DNA from: Morella rubra
Taxonomy: Eukaryota > Streptophyta > Magnoliopsida > Fagales > Myricaceae
Reading direction: 5' to 3'
DNA length: 64,000 nt
NCBI GenBank assembly: GCA_003952965.2
Contig: CM025851.1
Coordinates: forward strand, 25,867,798-25,931,797
Shown here piece by piece: positions 36,103 to 48,360 of the stretch. Positions within the stretch are counted from its first letter, which is position 1. Every line of letters starts with the position of its first letter. The position numbers and the translations under genes are program-made. The notes beneath the pieces were generated by a model. It worked only from the letters and a program-made list of their open reading frames with translations. It did no database searches and had not been told where the DNA came from.

Positions 36103-36589
36103 GTCGTTTGCAATTCCATTCATGTTGCCAGTAATCTTGCCTCTGCCATGTCCTCACCATTGGAGAGCTCCTAAATATCTTGCCTCCCCTAAAACCCGAG
36201 CCGCTTCCAATCTCGAATTTATACACTTTTTTATTGGTTTAGTTTCTTGCAATTGCTCAAGGAATCTCTTTTTTTTCTTCTTCTTTTTTGGGTAAAACGC
36301 ATTCTAATAATGTGTGGGTGCATGTGATGAAGAAGGATCATTGTTAGCACGCAAAATCTGAAAATCATTCTCCTCAAAAGAACTACTAATTAAAGTATGA
36401 TAAAGAAAACTAATTTGACATAAATATATATATATATAAAGATTAAGGTTAAATTAGTATTTCATTAAATAATACATATCAACATCACATCAAGAAATCT
36501 TTTATTTTTACAACTGATGACCTTATTGACTTTATTTCAAACTTGGTGTATTTCAAATGTAATGCTTTTTTACAACTCTTCTTTGTTTC
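36103..36589 (-). repeat. Locus duplication, block X copy 1
   Basis: It is homologous without indels over its first ~170 bases to 49552-49730, and with small indels to about 49950. The minus-strand frame reads EAARVLGEARYLGAL here and EAARVLWEARYLGAL in copy 2, so it may be the last exon of an unidentified gene lying downstream of gluconokinase. Copy 1 is interrupted at 36590 by a gypsy element. Confidence 0.7.
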
Positions 36590-37292
36590 TGATGAACTTA
36601 TTTTTAACCGGCCTATCACAGTGTCCACTGAGCCAAGAACCCGAGGGAGCTGGGCTTGAAATCCAAGGCTTGGCTCTCTTTCCTTCCTCCTACAAGCAAA
36701 GAAAACAAACTAAAACTCAGGATCCTCCTCGTAGGGGGATTTCTCTGATGCCATTGTCAGTCGCCCTATTTTATATCTTTTGATGGTTTGATTATGAGAA
36801 GAGAGTAAGAGAGTGAGCTTTAGTGGGTCTGCTTACCGTCCCATTTTATCCCATTTTCTTTTATATACTCCTTATTTTCCCTTCTGGGCCTGACCTTGAT
36901 GGGCTGCGACCTAGTACCTTTATCCTTGTTTGTCATTTTCTTTCTCCAGGGTAGCATCCCCCCTATCCATGTACCTTCTGCCCTTTATTTATTTAGCAGG
37001 GTCCACTTTTCTTCCCATTGGTCTTTAGGAAAGCAGTCCTTGTTTTCTCATTTAATGGTTAGATCTTATTATTTCTAGCATCATTTTTGTCAGGGAATCA
37101 AATGATTAACTCTCCCTTAGGCCTCATCTTTCCATGCTTGATGTAACTTCCATTTAATAGGGTTGTTGATCTTTTCTTAATAGTGATCTGCTACTAATAA
37201 GATTCTATCTTTATTAGGATGGGCCACTACCTTTTCTATCTAGCCCAGGCCTGCTTCCTTCCTTATTGGGCTGAAAAAATATATTCTCATCA
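36590..37292 (-). repeat. 3' LTR of the gypsy element
   Basis: It begins tgatgaac and ends ctcatca (inverted TGATGA/TCATCA ends). It is homologous to about 43740-44345 (cctatcacag...ccactg, attgggctgaaaaaat). Confidence 0.75.
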
Positions 37293-40200
37293 GTAGCCCC
37301 CCATTTCTCTAGATACGATTTCGGTAGACAGGGAAATGCTCAAGGGCCCATCCACAGTCTTCGAGGATTTTAATCTCCTGCCTTATCTCTTTTTTCCTTT
37401 CCGTCCTTTCTCTGTTCTCTTTTTTTTTTTTCCTTAAGTGTTTTTTCGCTTCCCCCCTCTGTCAGAGACCCAGAATCATAACACTATTGTCTGCGGTTTC
37501 TTCTCCGTTGCTGTGACACCCCTCTCTTTCTTGTCTTGGAAGCGTTGTTCCTCTTTTGAAAAGTTTTCTCGCTCTCTTCTTCAACCTTCGAAGAATTCTC
37601 CCTGTTTCGAATCCGCTCTAAGATGACAGATATAAAGTTGGCTAAATTCTTCCAGCCTAAGCGGCCTATGACTCCAGTTACCACCCCAAGTATTTATATT
37701 TTGCTTCTCATTCCTTCCTATTTCCCATTTGTCTTGAAATCCCTACTTTTGTTTGTTGACCAAGGTCCACTCATGGAAACCCTCTTCAATCTTCTTCTTT
37801 TTCTTCTCTTCTTCTCCTCTAGCTTTCTCATCCAGATGGGCTTTTGTTTGTCTATGTTTATCCCCAAGTTCTTCAAGGGGACTTTAGAAAAGGATTCCTA
37901 AATCATTCAGCAAGGGTTCTTCTGCCTCTCCTTGGGTATCAAAGTTAGGGGGATGCCGTGGCAGCCCTTCTACAGAAAAAATCTACACCTTCACCAATCT
38001 CCATAGCCTCCGGGACCGGAAAACATTCACAACGGGGCTCTAAAATCTTCTTTCCCGAGGAACCCAGGGCTGCCTCCAACGGGGATAGCCTTCAACCTCG
38101 AACAAAAGATTTACAAGAGGTTTCTTCCCAGTCAAAGCGAAAGAGTCTCATATCCCCTCCCAACGAGCCCCACACAAAGAGGAAAGGCCCGGCCTCACCA
38201 CCTGTACCCATGTAGGGTTCAAGTATTATCATTCCAGAGGTCCAAAAAGGTGGCAAGGTTCGAGCCCTAGCCCCCCCAAATTGTTAAGCCCAAATTTCAT
38301 GGGCCTTGCTCAAGGAACCACCTACATTGAAACAAACCCTGTCAGGTCCACTCCATTTATTCCTCAAGGTGAAGGTGTCTTTGATCGGTTGGTAGTCTGG
38401 TTTTCAAATCTCATAGCTTGCTTGAGAAAAGTTGTCTCGGCTAAGATCTTGCCGCGTCCACCTCATCCCGAGAGTATTATTCCTACAGCTGCTCATTTGC
38501 TCATGAAGGTTAGGATTGTATTATTTAAGTCGTACTCTTTTTTCCTTGTAATTTTGCTTGTGCCTTTCTTATATGATCCTTGGTCTTTGTATATTCCTTT
38601 GTTAGATAGTCGTGGCCCTGCATCAAACCTTTGATGCTTTTTCTGACAAAGAACTAAAGTTGGCTAAGTTCCAATCAACTTTGTCAATTGAGCAGCAAAA
38701 GAAGGAACAGCTCAAAAAAGAGGTCGAAAGACTCAAATCCACCATTCAAGAACTCAAACACAGTAGGATAGATGTCGAACCTCTAGAGCACCCGCTCCTC
38801 CCTCAAAACAGAGTAGGCAGCTAATAAAACCGACAGAGCAACACCCAGGGGAAGATGAAGACATTGTGGTGCCTCCCGGCCCCAAGGATGCTCTTCGCTC
38901 TCAAAAGGCTCATAATCTTAGCAAAGCTCAACAGACCAAAGGGATGCAGGAATTTTCAGAAGAGATAGAGTAGTTGACGCAAGACCTTTAAGTTCAAACA
39001 GTCTGTTATGCACACGAGGTGGATAAGGCCAAGAAATATAAAGAAAAGTGTCAAAGACTAGACGGTCTTCTTTTGAAAAATGCCTTACAAATCTCTAAGG
39101 CGAAATCCCGGGTTGATAAGGCACTCTAGGCCACCACGACCTAATTAGAGAATTCCAAGCTTTCCAGGTGCAGGCCAAACGGGAAAAAGATGTCTTGGTT
39201 ACCGACTCATGAGAAGGATGCCCTGACCGCTCGAGCACAGAGTACCATAGACACCTTACAAGCATCACTCATCCAGGTGGAGGGCACAAAGTCAGCGCTT
39301 CAAGATCAAGTATCTAGCTTGGAAGGCTTCGTAATTGGGTTCAACGAAGAGGTCACAAACTGCGGAAATCTTTAGGTTTAAGGGAGGAGCGTATCGGCTT
39401 CTTAGAAGGTGAGACAAGACACCTCTCAGAGCAGGTTGAGCTCCAAGAGGATCAAGTCAAACACTTGACAAACACGGTGACTGAGGTGAAACACCAACTT
39501 CAACTTAAGATATGGAATTCATCTGACTATTGGGCCCAAGGTTTCATTGACGGCTTTAACTCCCTTAAGACTACCTTATCTGCTCGATACCCTGACTTTG
39601 ACTACTCTGAGATTTCAACGAAACAATTATCTACTACTTTCAATCAACCTGCTTCGCAACCTGGAACCCCAACTCTTGAAACACCTCTCCCGCTTTCAAA
39701 TCCCACAGATCCTATGGTTAATCAAGAGGCTTCTCCTTCTTTAGAGATCGTTGAGAAGGACAGAGGATCATTGAGAGTGGATCCAGAGGGAGTAGGAGAG
39801 AATGCTCTTGACCCTATACTAAGTCCTTCCTCCCCGCCTATGGTAATTTGTCATAAAAGACCTTTGGTAACTTCGAGGGACACTTTATTGCCCCTTTCTT
39901 GAAAATGTCAAGGGGTTTATTGCCCTTTCTTTGTTGTACTTTGATATTCTTTTTATTTAGTCCTCATGTTGCAATTTGATACTGGCCAGCCACAATTTAA
40001 TATTCATCTATTTGATTTTTTTCTTCTTCTTTTTTATTATCATTTCTCAACTCCCTTTTTCTTCGATGTTCAAATGTGTAATGTACTCAATAAGTAGCCA
40101 GGGTTCTACGGCATAAGTGTCTGATCCATAGTTCATGTGTCTATCTTGTAGTGCTAAAAGGCCCGAGTAACAGCATAGGTGCCTGGCCTTTTCCTTTTTT

Positions 40201-43200
40201 GGATGTGCAGGCATATAAATATTAGCAGGGCGCAATAGTCTAGAATGGTGAAAGCGTATCCAAGAACTCTTGTTAATTTTAATTTGGCCAAGACTCAAGA
40301 GTATCTGATATCTTCTTTTCTTCTTCTTCTTCCTTTTAATGATAATCTTTTTACACTAATAATTCAGATAATCCTTCTATGCTCCTTGTGTCTGGAGGGC
40401 TTATACATAAGGCCTGTAGACGATTGTGAAAGGAGGTACAGGGGAGCAATCCTAACATAATCATAGGTATAGGGTGTTATCAAAAACTTTTGGGGCTTAT
40501 AGCAAGGCACAATAGCCTAAGAGAATGTCCTGTTATTTCTCAAGGTTTTCAGATTCTTCGCCTATTTATAATCTAGGCTCCGAGGGCACCTACCCCTATA
40601 GGGTCTAGGGTTTAAAAGCACTAGCCTATATGTAATTCAAGGCTTGGAGGCCCCAGTACCCTTCTCTCTTCTTCTTTTTTATTATCTAAGCTGTATGGAC
40701 TATAGATTGCACCTTCTTGTCGTGGATGTACATGTCTCAAATTGGTGTTATGTCTGAGGCATGTCAGTGTTGAGCACAAAGGCTCCATATATCCATTCAT
40801 TCACGAGTATATTAGTAAGAGGGCTCTAGGTCACAACTCGTAAATATCTGAGCGCAAGGTCTTCTGATTACAACTAATAAGTATCCAAAACTAGAACTTC
40901 AAACATTTGGGCTCGAAGATTTTAAATCACCGTCATTTTCATAAATCCAGGCCCTGAGGGCTCCTGCCATTTTATGGTCCGAGGGCTCCTGCCATTTCAT
41001 AAATTTAAGGCGCGATAGCTCCTGCCATTTCCTAAATTCAAGGCACGAAGGCTCCTACCATTTCATAAATTCAAGGGGCGAGGGCTCCTACCTCATAAAT
41101 CCAAGGCCGGATGGCTCCTGAAATTTTCCATTTTTAGGCAGAAAGGCCAGATAGTCATCTTTCATAATAAATATCTTAGCTCAAGGGCTTCAGAACATTC
41201 ATAAATATCTGAGCTCAAGGCTCCATACTGTATACCATAGTTTTTCCCATAAATACATGTTCTACTTCTTTGTTACAAACAAAATCATGGAAAATCTAGC
41301 AAAAATGCATACATACCTTTTATTCGATGGGTGTTGCTATTCTTTATACGCCTTTTAGCATGACATTATAACAGCTCCAGACCTACTTTTGATCTCCACG
41401 TACTTCTCCTACACCAAATGGAGTAGGAAATTTCATCTTGAGATAATAAACGGAGGTAGCAGCCTATATCGCACATAGAGTGGTCTGCCCGATAATAACA
41501 TTGTAGGCCGAGGCTTCCTTCAGGGGATCAATCACCAAAAAGCTCACCATGGTAGTTAACACCATAGGATGGGTGCCCAAGATCACTGGCAAGAGAATAG
41601 ACCCCATCAGAATAATAGTTTCCCCAGCAAATTCTACCAACGGGCTGGATACCATTTTCAGTTGAACTTCCTCAACTCCCAGCTTTTTGTAGGTAGAAAA
41701 ATACAGGATATCTATAGAAATGCCATTATCTATTAGTACACGATGCATGGTACAGTTGGAAATTTGTAATAAGACAATTAAGGCATCAGTGTGAAGATAC
41801 ATGACCCCTTTTGGCATCTTTATAGGTGAATGTTAATGAGATCAAACTGACCCTTTTGATACAAATCATAATACAACTTCAAGGGGTCGAGGTCTACCAT
41901 TCAAATCTATTCATAGAACAATATTGGGTTCCCTCTTTGTTGTTGGATCTCATCATTGGGCAAGATTCAAATCACCTTTGTTCACTGGTAAGCTTTCCTA
42001 ATGTAAGCCTTTCTTCCATCTAAACTGTGACTGTTGCCAACGGACCTCTGGCCATCATGTGAATGGTGTGAACCTCCCCCGCCACCATTTCCCCTTGCTA
42101 CCAACGCTGGGGTTGAAAAGTCTCATTGTCCTAAATGAATTGTCTAAATTTTCCCTAGCTTAGTAGGAGTTCGATTTGCTGTCTAAGATCGTAACACGCC
42201 TCTGTAGTATGCCCATGATCTTGATGGAAGTCGCAATATTTATCGCAAGATCTCCTCAGGGGCTGCTTTCATCTTACCTGGCCAGCTTAAACTAGGCTCA
42301 TTTGCAATTTGCATCAATATTTCCCTAAGCAGTACATTCAAGGGAGTATATGCTTGTTTGCCCCCCATTGCTGGCTTTGGAAGTAGCACGAGCATAGGAG
42401 GGGCTGCTTGGCGTTCCACTTGCAGGCGCACAAGCCTTTTCCTTGCATCAACTTGCGACATCTAAACTACATCTGAACTTGCTCTCTTCCCCCCTCCTCT
42501 CCAACCTGCCACTTGGACTGTACAAGCTGCCTCTTGGGCTTTGAAAATTTCCTCAGTGCTTATAAACTTTTGGGCTTCTGCCATCAAGTCGGCATACTTC
42601 GTAAGGCTATTCCGTTCCAGGTGGTGAAAGAAATCACTTTACATGGCCAACCCATTTATCACAGCCATAATCTTTGAATTATCATCAGTACGTTCGACGT
42701 CAAGGGCTTCCTTATTGAACCATGCCAAGAAGTTGCAGAGGCTCTCATCTTGATTCTAGCATATGCTCAGGAAGTGAGTAAGGGACTTTCTAGTTAAACA
42801 ATCAACTAAGAAGTGACTGACAAAAGCCGTGCTAAGCTTCTTGAAATTACAAATGTTATTTAGAGGAAGTTGCCCAAACCACTTTCGAGCAGATTTCCTT
42901 AAGAGTAAGGGGAAAAGCTCGACATATAAGAGCACCTCCCACCCCCTGATAAGCTATGTGCCCTTTGAAGATTTCCAAGTGTGATCCGTGGGGTCCCCTG
43001 ACCCATCAAAAGTTTCTACAAGTGGAGCTCGATATTTTGGCGGGGCTGGGTACTCAAAAATTCGGTGAACAAAAAGAGAATCGGTTTGCTGGACAAGATT
43101 GTTTAGGGTTGAGTAATGTTTTCCCCTTACTTCACCTCACATGACCTCCAGTGCACGTTCCATTTCCTGGAATCTACCCTATTGACGCTCCTCATTAACC

Positions 43201-43739
43201 CGAATCACTTCCTCGGGCTGCCGCCCCTCCAAGCTAGAAAAACCACAGGAGTGGATCCGCTCCTTTCGTGGTAGTCTGCGGAGGCTGTTGATTTGACTAC
43301 CGGGCATAAGAGACAACCTTTCACTCTGAGTGCGTATTTCCTTTATACATCTTGAGACGTAACAAAAATTATTTTTCAGGTCTCCTAGGCATTCACTAGC
43401 CTCCTAGACAATTCCCGAAGGTCCAGGTCAGTACTTCCTAGAGGATGAACCCGAAATGGCTCTTCCTGCAAGGGAGTTTGTAGATTCTGACAGGGAAAGC
43501 TCTCGAGAAAGGGTTTTCCACAAGGATAGGCGGGATTTGGGTCGTTCCCGTTGTGACAGTCTCAATTTGAGTAGTACTAACCTGTGGAAAGGGTGAACTG
43601 GGGTTATAACAATTACTTTACCATGATGGGGAGCCCTCCGTAGTCATTTGCCTATGTGTATATTAACAAAAAAAGCTTTAGAAAACTTTCTTGCTCGCAG
43701 TGAATTACTGGTAAGGTGGAATAATCAGTTAAAGATTTC

Positions 43740-44345
43740 TCACACCAACCTATCACAGTTTCCACTGGGCCAAGAACCCTAGGAAGCTAAGCCTAAAGTC
43801 CAACGCTTGGGATGGGTTGAAAGGTTCAAGCTCTCCTTCCATCCTCTTACAAGCAAAGAAAACAAGCTAAGACTCAGGGTCCTCCCCGTAGGGAGATTTC
43901 TCCAATGTCATTCTCTTATATCCTCCTTTTTTGTCCCCTCTAGGCCTGACCTTGATGAGCTACGGCCTGGTACCTTTATCCTTGTTTCTCCTCTTCTCTC
44001 TCCGGAGTGTCATTCCCCATGTCCATGTACCTTCTGCTCCTTATAAGCGTTGCCCACTTTTCCTCTCCTTCTTTCCATTGATCTTTAAGAAGGCGGTCAT
44101 TGTTTAACAATTTAATGGTTAGATCTTATTAGCATTGTTTTTGTCAGGGAATCAAATGATTAACTCTCCCTTAGGCGTCACCTTTTCATACTCGACGTGA
44201 CCCGCATTTAAGAGAGTTGTCGGTCTTTTCTTAATAGTGATCCACGACCTGATAAGATTTTGTCTGTATTAGGATAGGCCTCCGCCTTTTTTGTTCAGCC
44301 CAGGGGCTTCCTTCCATATTGGGCTGAAAAAATCTATTCCCATCA
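43740..44345 (-). repeat. 5' LTR of the gypsy element
   Basis: It pairs with 36590-37292. The right boundary is fixed by the gtttc target duplication; the inner boundary is approximate. Confidence 0.7.
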
Positions 44346-44540
44346 GTTTCCTTTAACCAAAAAAAAAAAAAAAATTCTACGGGTAGAGTGATGGAAGAAA
44401 TCTTTTCTTTTTTTCTTTTTACAACTCATGACCTTATTGACTATTTCAGATTAGGTGTGTTTCAAATGTAATTCTTTTTTACAACTCTTCTATGTTTCCT
44501 TTAACCAAAAAAAAAAAATTCTAAGGGTATGAGTGAATGA
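44346..44540 (+). repeat. Tandem ~148-bp repeat split by the gypsy insertion
   Basis: The block with tttttacaactcttct, gtttcctttaacc, an A-run and a ttctaagggta-like motif occurs twice in a row. Unit 2 is at about 44396-44540. Unit 1 is reconstituted from 36495-36589 on one side of the gypsy element and 44346-44395 on the other. This both confirms the insertion site and shows that the duplication predates it. Confidence 0.8.
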
Positions 44541-44607
44541 ATTAGCAGTGATTAATTTGAGGAGTTTCTGTTCTTTGTTTGTCTTCTTTGTACCTTAACC
44601 CTTGCCA

Positions 44608-45439
44608 ATAACACCAATAGTGCTGTTGAACTAGCTTTAAAATACAAACACAAGCATACATTAGGAATATCCCAAGAAAAAGACATAAACTGTGACTTAT
44701 ATTGAAAAGGGAAATAAAATGCAAGAGGCATAGAAAAGAAAAAGCAGAAAGGGAAACAGGCTAATATGGCAGACATTTAGTATGTTTGTTTGGTGCAAAA
44801 TTAATGGAATCAAGCTTAATTCTATCGAAATGAAATCTTCTACCTCTATTCTACAATTAGAAATGCAGTATCCCAACTAATGGACTCAATTTCTTAAGTC
44901 ATACTTCTTGCCAACCACAAGACATATGATACAGGTCAATTGATATACAGATCCTTGAAATGTGTATATTTCCTTCGCCTCTTAAAGATAATTATACACC
45001 ATCATATACAAGAATTTTCAATGATCACTGTAGCTAGTCTTTATTTAAACTAAAGAAAAGATGAGGTACGAAGGGTTTGATGGGAAATCAAGGCACAGAA
45101 GTTCAGAGAGGGTGTTGAGGCTTACCATTTCCCAGCACCACTGACACCTATAATCACAATTGCTATTCCTGTTAGAATAAATAGAAAAATAATTAGAAAA
45201 TCGATAAATAAAATCCAAAAACTGACATGTCAAAGAAGCGTAGAAAAAGGATTTGATAGAGAGATAGAGATTATGGTCACTTTGAACATCAACCACTTGG
45301 TGAGAAATAAATGAGTATATTTACCTGTGAGACTCGAAGCCATACTGAACCCACGAATCAGATTATCCGTGTAGTCTTAGAGTATAAAACCTTCTACCCC
45401 CTTCGAAGTAAGAAGTGTGCTGGTCCTTCCTCTAAATAA
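44608..45439 (-). pseudogene. Gluconokinase 5' half, duplicated copy (GK1)
   Basis: It is homologous to the intact gluconokinase over exons 1-2, both first introns and part of the leader. Exon 1 is 45325-45343 (MASSLTG), exon 2 is 45126-45168 (IAIVIIGVSGAGK) and exon 3 starts at 44622. Homology ends about 15 bases into exon 3, and a stop follows shortly afterwards (VIGKG then TAA). The P-loop serine codon is changed: exon 2 ends AAATG rather than AAATC, which would give Cys in place of Ser in GAGKS. Exons 3-4 with the substrate-binding and catalytic parts are absent, so no kinase can be made. The copy belongs to a tandem locus duplication whose second unit is complete. Confidence 0.85.
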
Positions 45440-47779
45440 AGCATGAGGATCCATCTGCAGTACGATGCAAGAAGAGAAATCTTTTAAGTTCCCCTTCAAA
45501 GGAATCAGTTTTCTAGAAGACACTAACTGTTTTACACTCACAAACAAAGACAACATGATGTCAATGTAAAATAAGGCAACAAAGTAAATAGAAGAACGCC
45601 AAGTACTTTGTTCCAAATCAGAGAAGTAGTAGTCTATATACATCTAAAAACCAATCAAAAACTTGAGTTATTACAGTAGCTGCAATTGCTGAGTGAATCA
45701 CGAAGGTTCAGAAAACTGACTATACATCGTCTGTGATTCTGCCAGCAACGAATCAGTACAACCACTAACGTTTTCAATGCTGCTGCTTAGAAGAAAAAAA
45801 AATGATTTCAATGCTGCTAGTACGCTAAAACACCAAATTCGAGCTACAGCATTGCTCCCAATCAAGAGGATATTAAATCTTAATAACTCAATCCAGATAT
45901 ATGATATCACTGATACGAGAAAATCTGGCGAACACCTTTAAATGTGATGATAATAACTGATATAAAAATTAATTATGTTTCCACAATAACACAGAAAATG
46001 ATTATTAGCAAGTCATCGGAGATAAAAGCAAAAGGTTTACATGTAATACAATTGTACCCAACTGTTATTCGGTAGAAGTGGGATTTATCTGAAATTTCAG
46101 AACCTTAAACTTGCGTATGACATCACTACATATACAAAGATCCAACTCTCAACTGAAAACACTGGCTTTAACGTTAATGCATAAGGATGGCACCTAATAG
46201 CTATGATCTAGAGGCATTGACTACATCTATGCTAAATCCAAGAATAACTAGTTGAAGTAACAATTGGAACTCTCCTGAATCACTTATATAGCTGAGTTTC
46301 ATTAGTAAACAGTCAATATGAGACCTAATAACCGTGCAACACCTCAATAACGGATACATTCAATGTGAAACTTAGCACACTTCACAATCCAGGGTTTCAC
46401 GTCTCCCTTACTCGAATCTCTTGCCTCTTTGTCAAAGCCTGTATTGCATAGTGCTCCACAATCCATCAAATTACTAGGTTGGCTCCATTTATCATCACCC
46501 GACGAAATCTTAGGCCCAGTCGAACTAAACCTTGAAAGATTGAGTCAAAATTACAATTGGAGCTCTTTGAAATCATAAGTATAGCCAATTTAAGTTAGTA
46601 AAAAAGCAATACTGGCCTTAGTACTCCTATGATACGTTCATAATCCATTCATCTAGTGCAAAACTTACCACAATTCAATCTAGGGTATCACACTTTAAAA
46701 GGCTTTGTTGTCCTAATTTACATATCTAAACAAGCTTTAAATAATATTTCTACTGTAATAATTAAATGCATCTAAAACAAATGAACAAGTAAATAAACCA
46801 GATATGTGGAATAAGATCAATCAGATGCAGATTATAACGGGATCAGGTCTACATCCATCTATAATACAATTGAAGTTAAATCTAGCAGTGCGCACTGAAT
46901 CACTGATAGAGCAAACTCATTAGGACATATTAAATTGCAACTGGATCCTTATTTCAACCCAAACGGCCCTATTTATAGTGGAATTTAGCGGAGATCATGG
47001 ACACTAACTAATAATCAGCCATAACAATTTTCTGATTTTTCACTTTTGCATTACCACAAACTATCTGAGAAGCTGACATTCATTTAAAATAGCCTTCATA
47101 TTAAACTTGTGCACGAACATACCTAAAGAGTCTAAAGTCCTTACTTTTCATTTTCTCAGCTGTATCTTCAGGTTCGGGGCAAATTGTCTGCTACCTTGAA
47201 AGTCATCAAAGTTTTCCATTATAGATCACCAGCTATATCAGACTTATTAAACTAGCAATGAAACAATACAGGTACAACACCAGAACCTGTAAAGCCTCAC
47301 ACAGATGCAAGGAGCATCACGACTCGTGTTTATGAGATATAAACAAGCCTAATTTCTAATTTAGAAACCACTGCAATATAAAATTGAAAAGGAAAGAACA
47401 GAGAAAAATGCCAGTGAAAAGTGAAAGATTTTCAAAGAAAATAAACTTACAGGCATCAGCCCATGATGCTATCTATGTTATATGAAACCCAAAAAATCAA
47501 ATCCTTTAGATCGCAAATATTGAATTAGCATTGACCCGAATTGATGTTAAAAGGGCATTCAAACAGTGGAATGTCAAGTGAACTTAAGAATTGAACCAAA
47601 ATTGAAATGGGATTAAACCCACTTCAAACCAAATAGGCTGAATGTCAAGTGTGGCGGGAGTTACATGGATCATGCAGCACTAAATTATAAAACAGAGGTC
47701 AGAAGGGATTAAACCCACTTCAAACCAAAAAATTGAATAAAGATGTGAACAGAGCAAAAGCAAAAAACTAGGACGATAC
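45440..47779 (-). other. Region upstream of the broken gluconokinase copy
   Basis: No gene is recognised. A diverged tandem repeat pair lies at about 46251-46405 and 46540-46695 (caattggaactct/caattggagctct, cttagcacacttcacaatc/cttaccacaattcaatc). An open minus-strand stretch at about 46330-46530 (STGPKISSGDDKWSQPSN) and a short frame at about 47150-47220 (MENFDDFQGS) look exon-like but were not identified. Confidence 0.35.
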
Positions 47780-47872
47780 ATTTTCTCGAGCATTCTTCCT
47801 CTGGCGAAACTGTTCTTGAAGTGGGCATCGAGACTGCGCCTTCAAGGAAGAATTCCAAGATCCTGCATCCAT
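47780..47872 (-). pseudogene. CDC20-like first exon fragment
   Basis: The minus strand from ATG at 47872 encodes 31 residues, MDAGSWNSSLKAQSRCPLQE then QFRQRKNAREN, ending at a GT donor (aat/gtatcg). This matches the start of plant CDC20 proteins, activators of the anaphase-promoting complex (relatives continue LDRFIPNRSAMDFDYAHYML). The WD40-repeat remainder was not found anywhere in the window. It is followed downstream, after 2.3 kb, by the broken gluconokinase copy on the same strand. Upstream it has a GA/CT-rich leader and TATA-like box, so a transcript could start here. Identification rests on one short exon. Confidence 0.6.
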
Positions 47873-48099
47873 AACTCTCAAAAAAAGAAACTAGAAAATA
47901 TTAAGTACATATTTACGGAGTAATAGAAAGAAAAATAAATAGAGCCAGTTAACCCTGCAAAACAAAATAGATAAAAGCAACAAAGAAACAAAACGATTTA
48001 GATTAGAGAAACAAAACAAAGACACAGCCAGAGCCAGAGAGAGAGAGAGAGAGAAGTGTCTTGAAGACTTAAAAGAGATGGATGTTGTCGTCGACCTGT

Positions 48100-48318
48100 A
48101 AGCGTTTTCGAGAAGTGCGATTCCTCTGCGAGAGAGGGAGAGGGGGAGAGAGGGAGAGGGGGAGAGAGCGTTTTCGAGAAGTGCGAGTCCTCTGTGAGAC
48201 AGCGAGAGATGGACAGAAGGAGAGAGCGAGAGAGAGAGAGAGAGCGTTTTCGAGAAGTGCGAGTCCTCTGTGAGACAGCGAGAGATGGACAGAAGGAGAG
48301 AGCTAGAGAGGCAGAGCG
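48100..48318 (-). repeat. GA-rich minisatellite in the CDC20-like leader
   Basis: The unit gagcgttttcgagaagtgcg, followed by agtcctctgtgagacagcga and a gagatggacagaaggagaga tail, is repeated about three times (starts near 48103, 48168 and 48244; last period about 76 bp). On the minus strand this is a CT-rich 5' leader. Confidence 0.85.
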
Positions 48319-48349
48319 TTGGAATTGAGGGAATGAAATGACCGAGATG

Positions 48350-48360
48350 CTCTATATAAT
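48350..48360 (-). promoter_or_regulatory. TATA-like box upstream of the CDC20-like leader
   Basis: The minus strand reads taattatatagagc here, about 30 bases upstream of the CT-rich leader. Position and sequence fit a plant TATA box. No experimental start is known. Confidence 0.4.

Larger units (their letters stand above)
36590..44345 (-). mobile_element. Ty3/gypsy (Tat-like) fossil with antisense ORF
   Basis: The 5-bp duplication gtttc flanks the element (36585-36589 and 44346-44350). LTRs of about 0.6-0.7 kb lie at 36590-37292 and about 43740-44345, and a G-rich polypurine tract (reverse complement of tagccccccatttctc) lies inside the left LTR. In minus orientation the parts are a gag-like region (about 42240-43200) and a protease-like region (41464-41817, HRVLIDNGISIDIL). 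A long region at 37600-39900 is open on the opposite strand and contains coiled coil, as in Tat-lineage elements such as Grande that carry an antisense ORF. A decayed ~39-bp tandem repeat (ggctcctgccatttcataaa) lies at 40940-41120. It is broken throughout. The LTRs differ at many sites, so the insertion is old. Confidence 0.8.

Noticed and set aside
36101-36295. Plus-strand frame in block X, also open in copy 2
   Set aside because: Both strands remain open because the two copies differ by substitutions only; the frame ends in a poly-Phe run from a T-tract.
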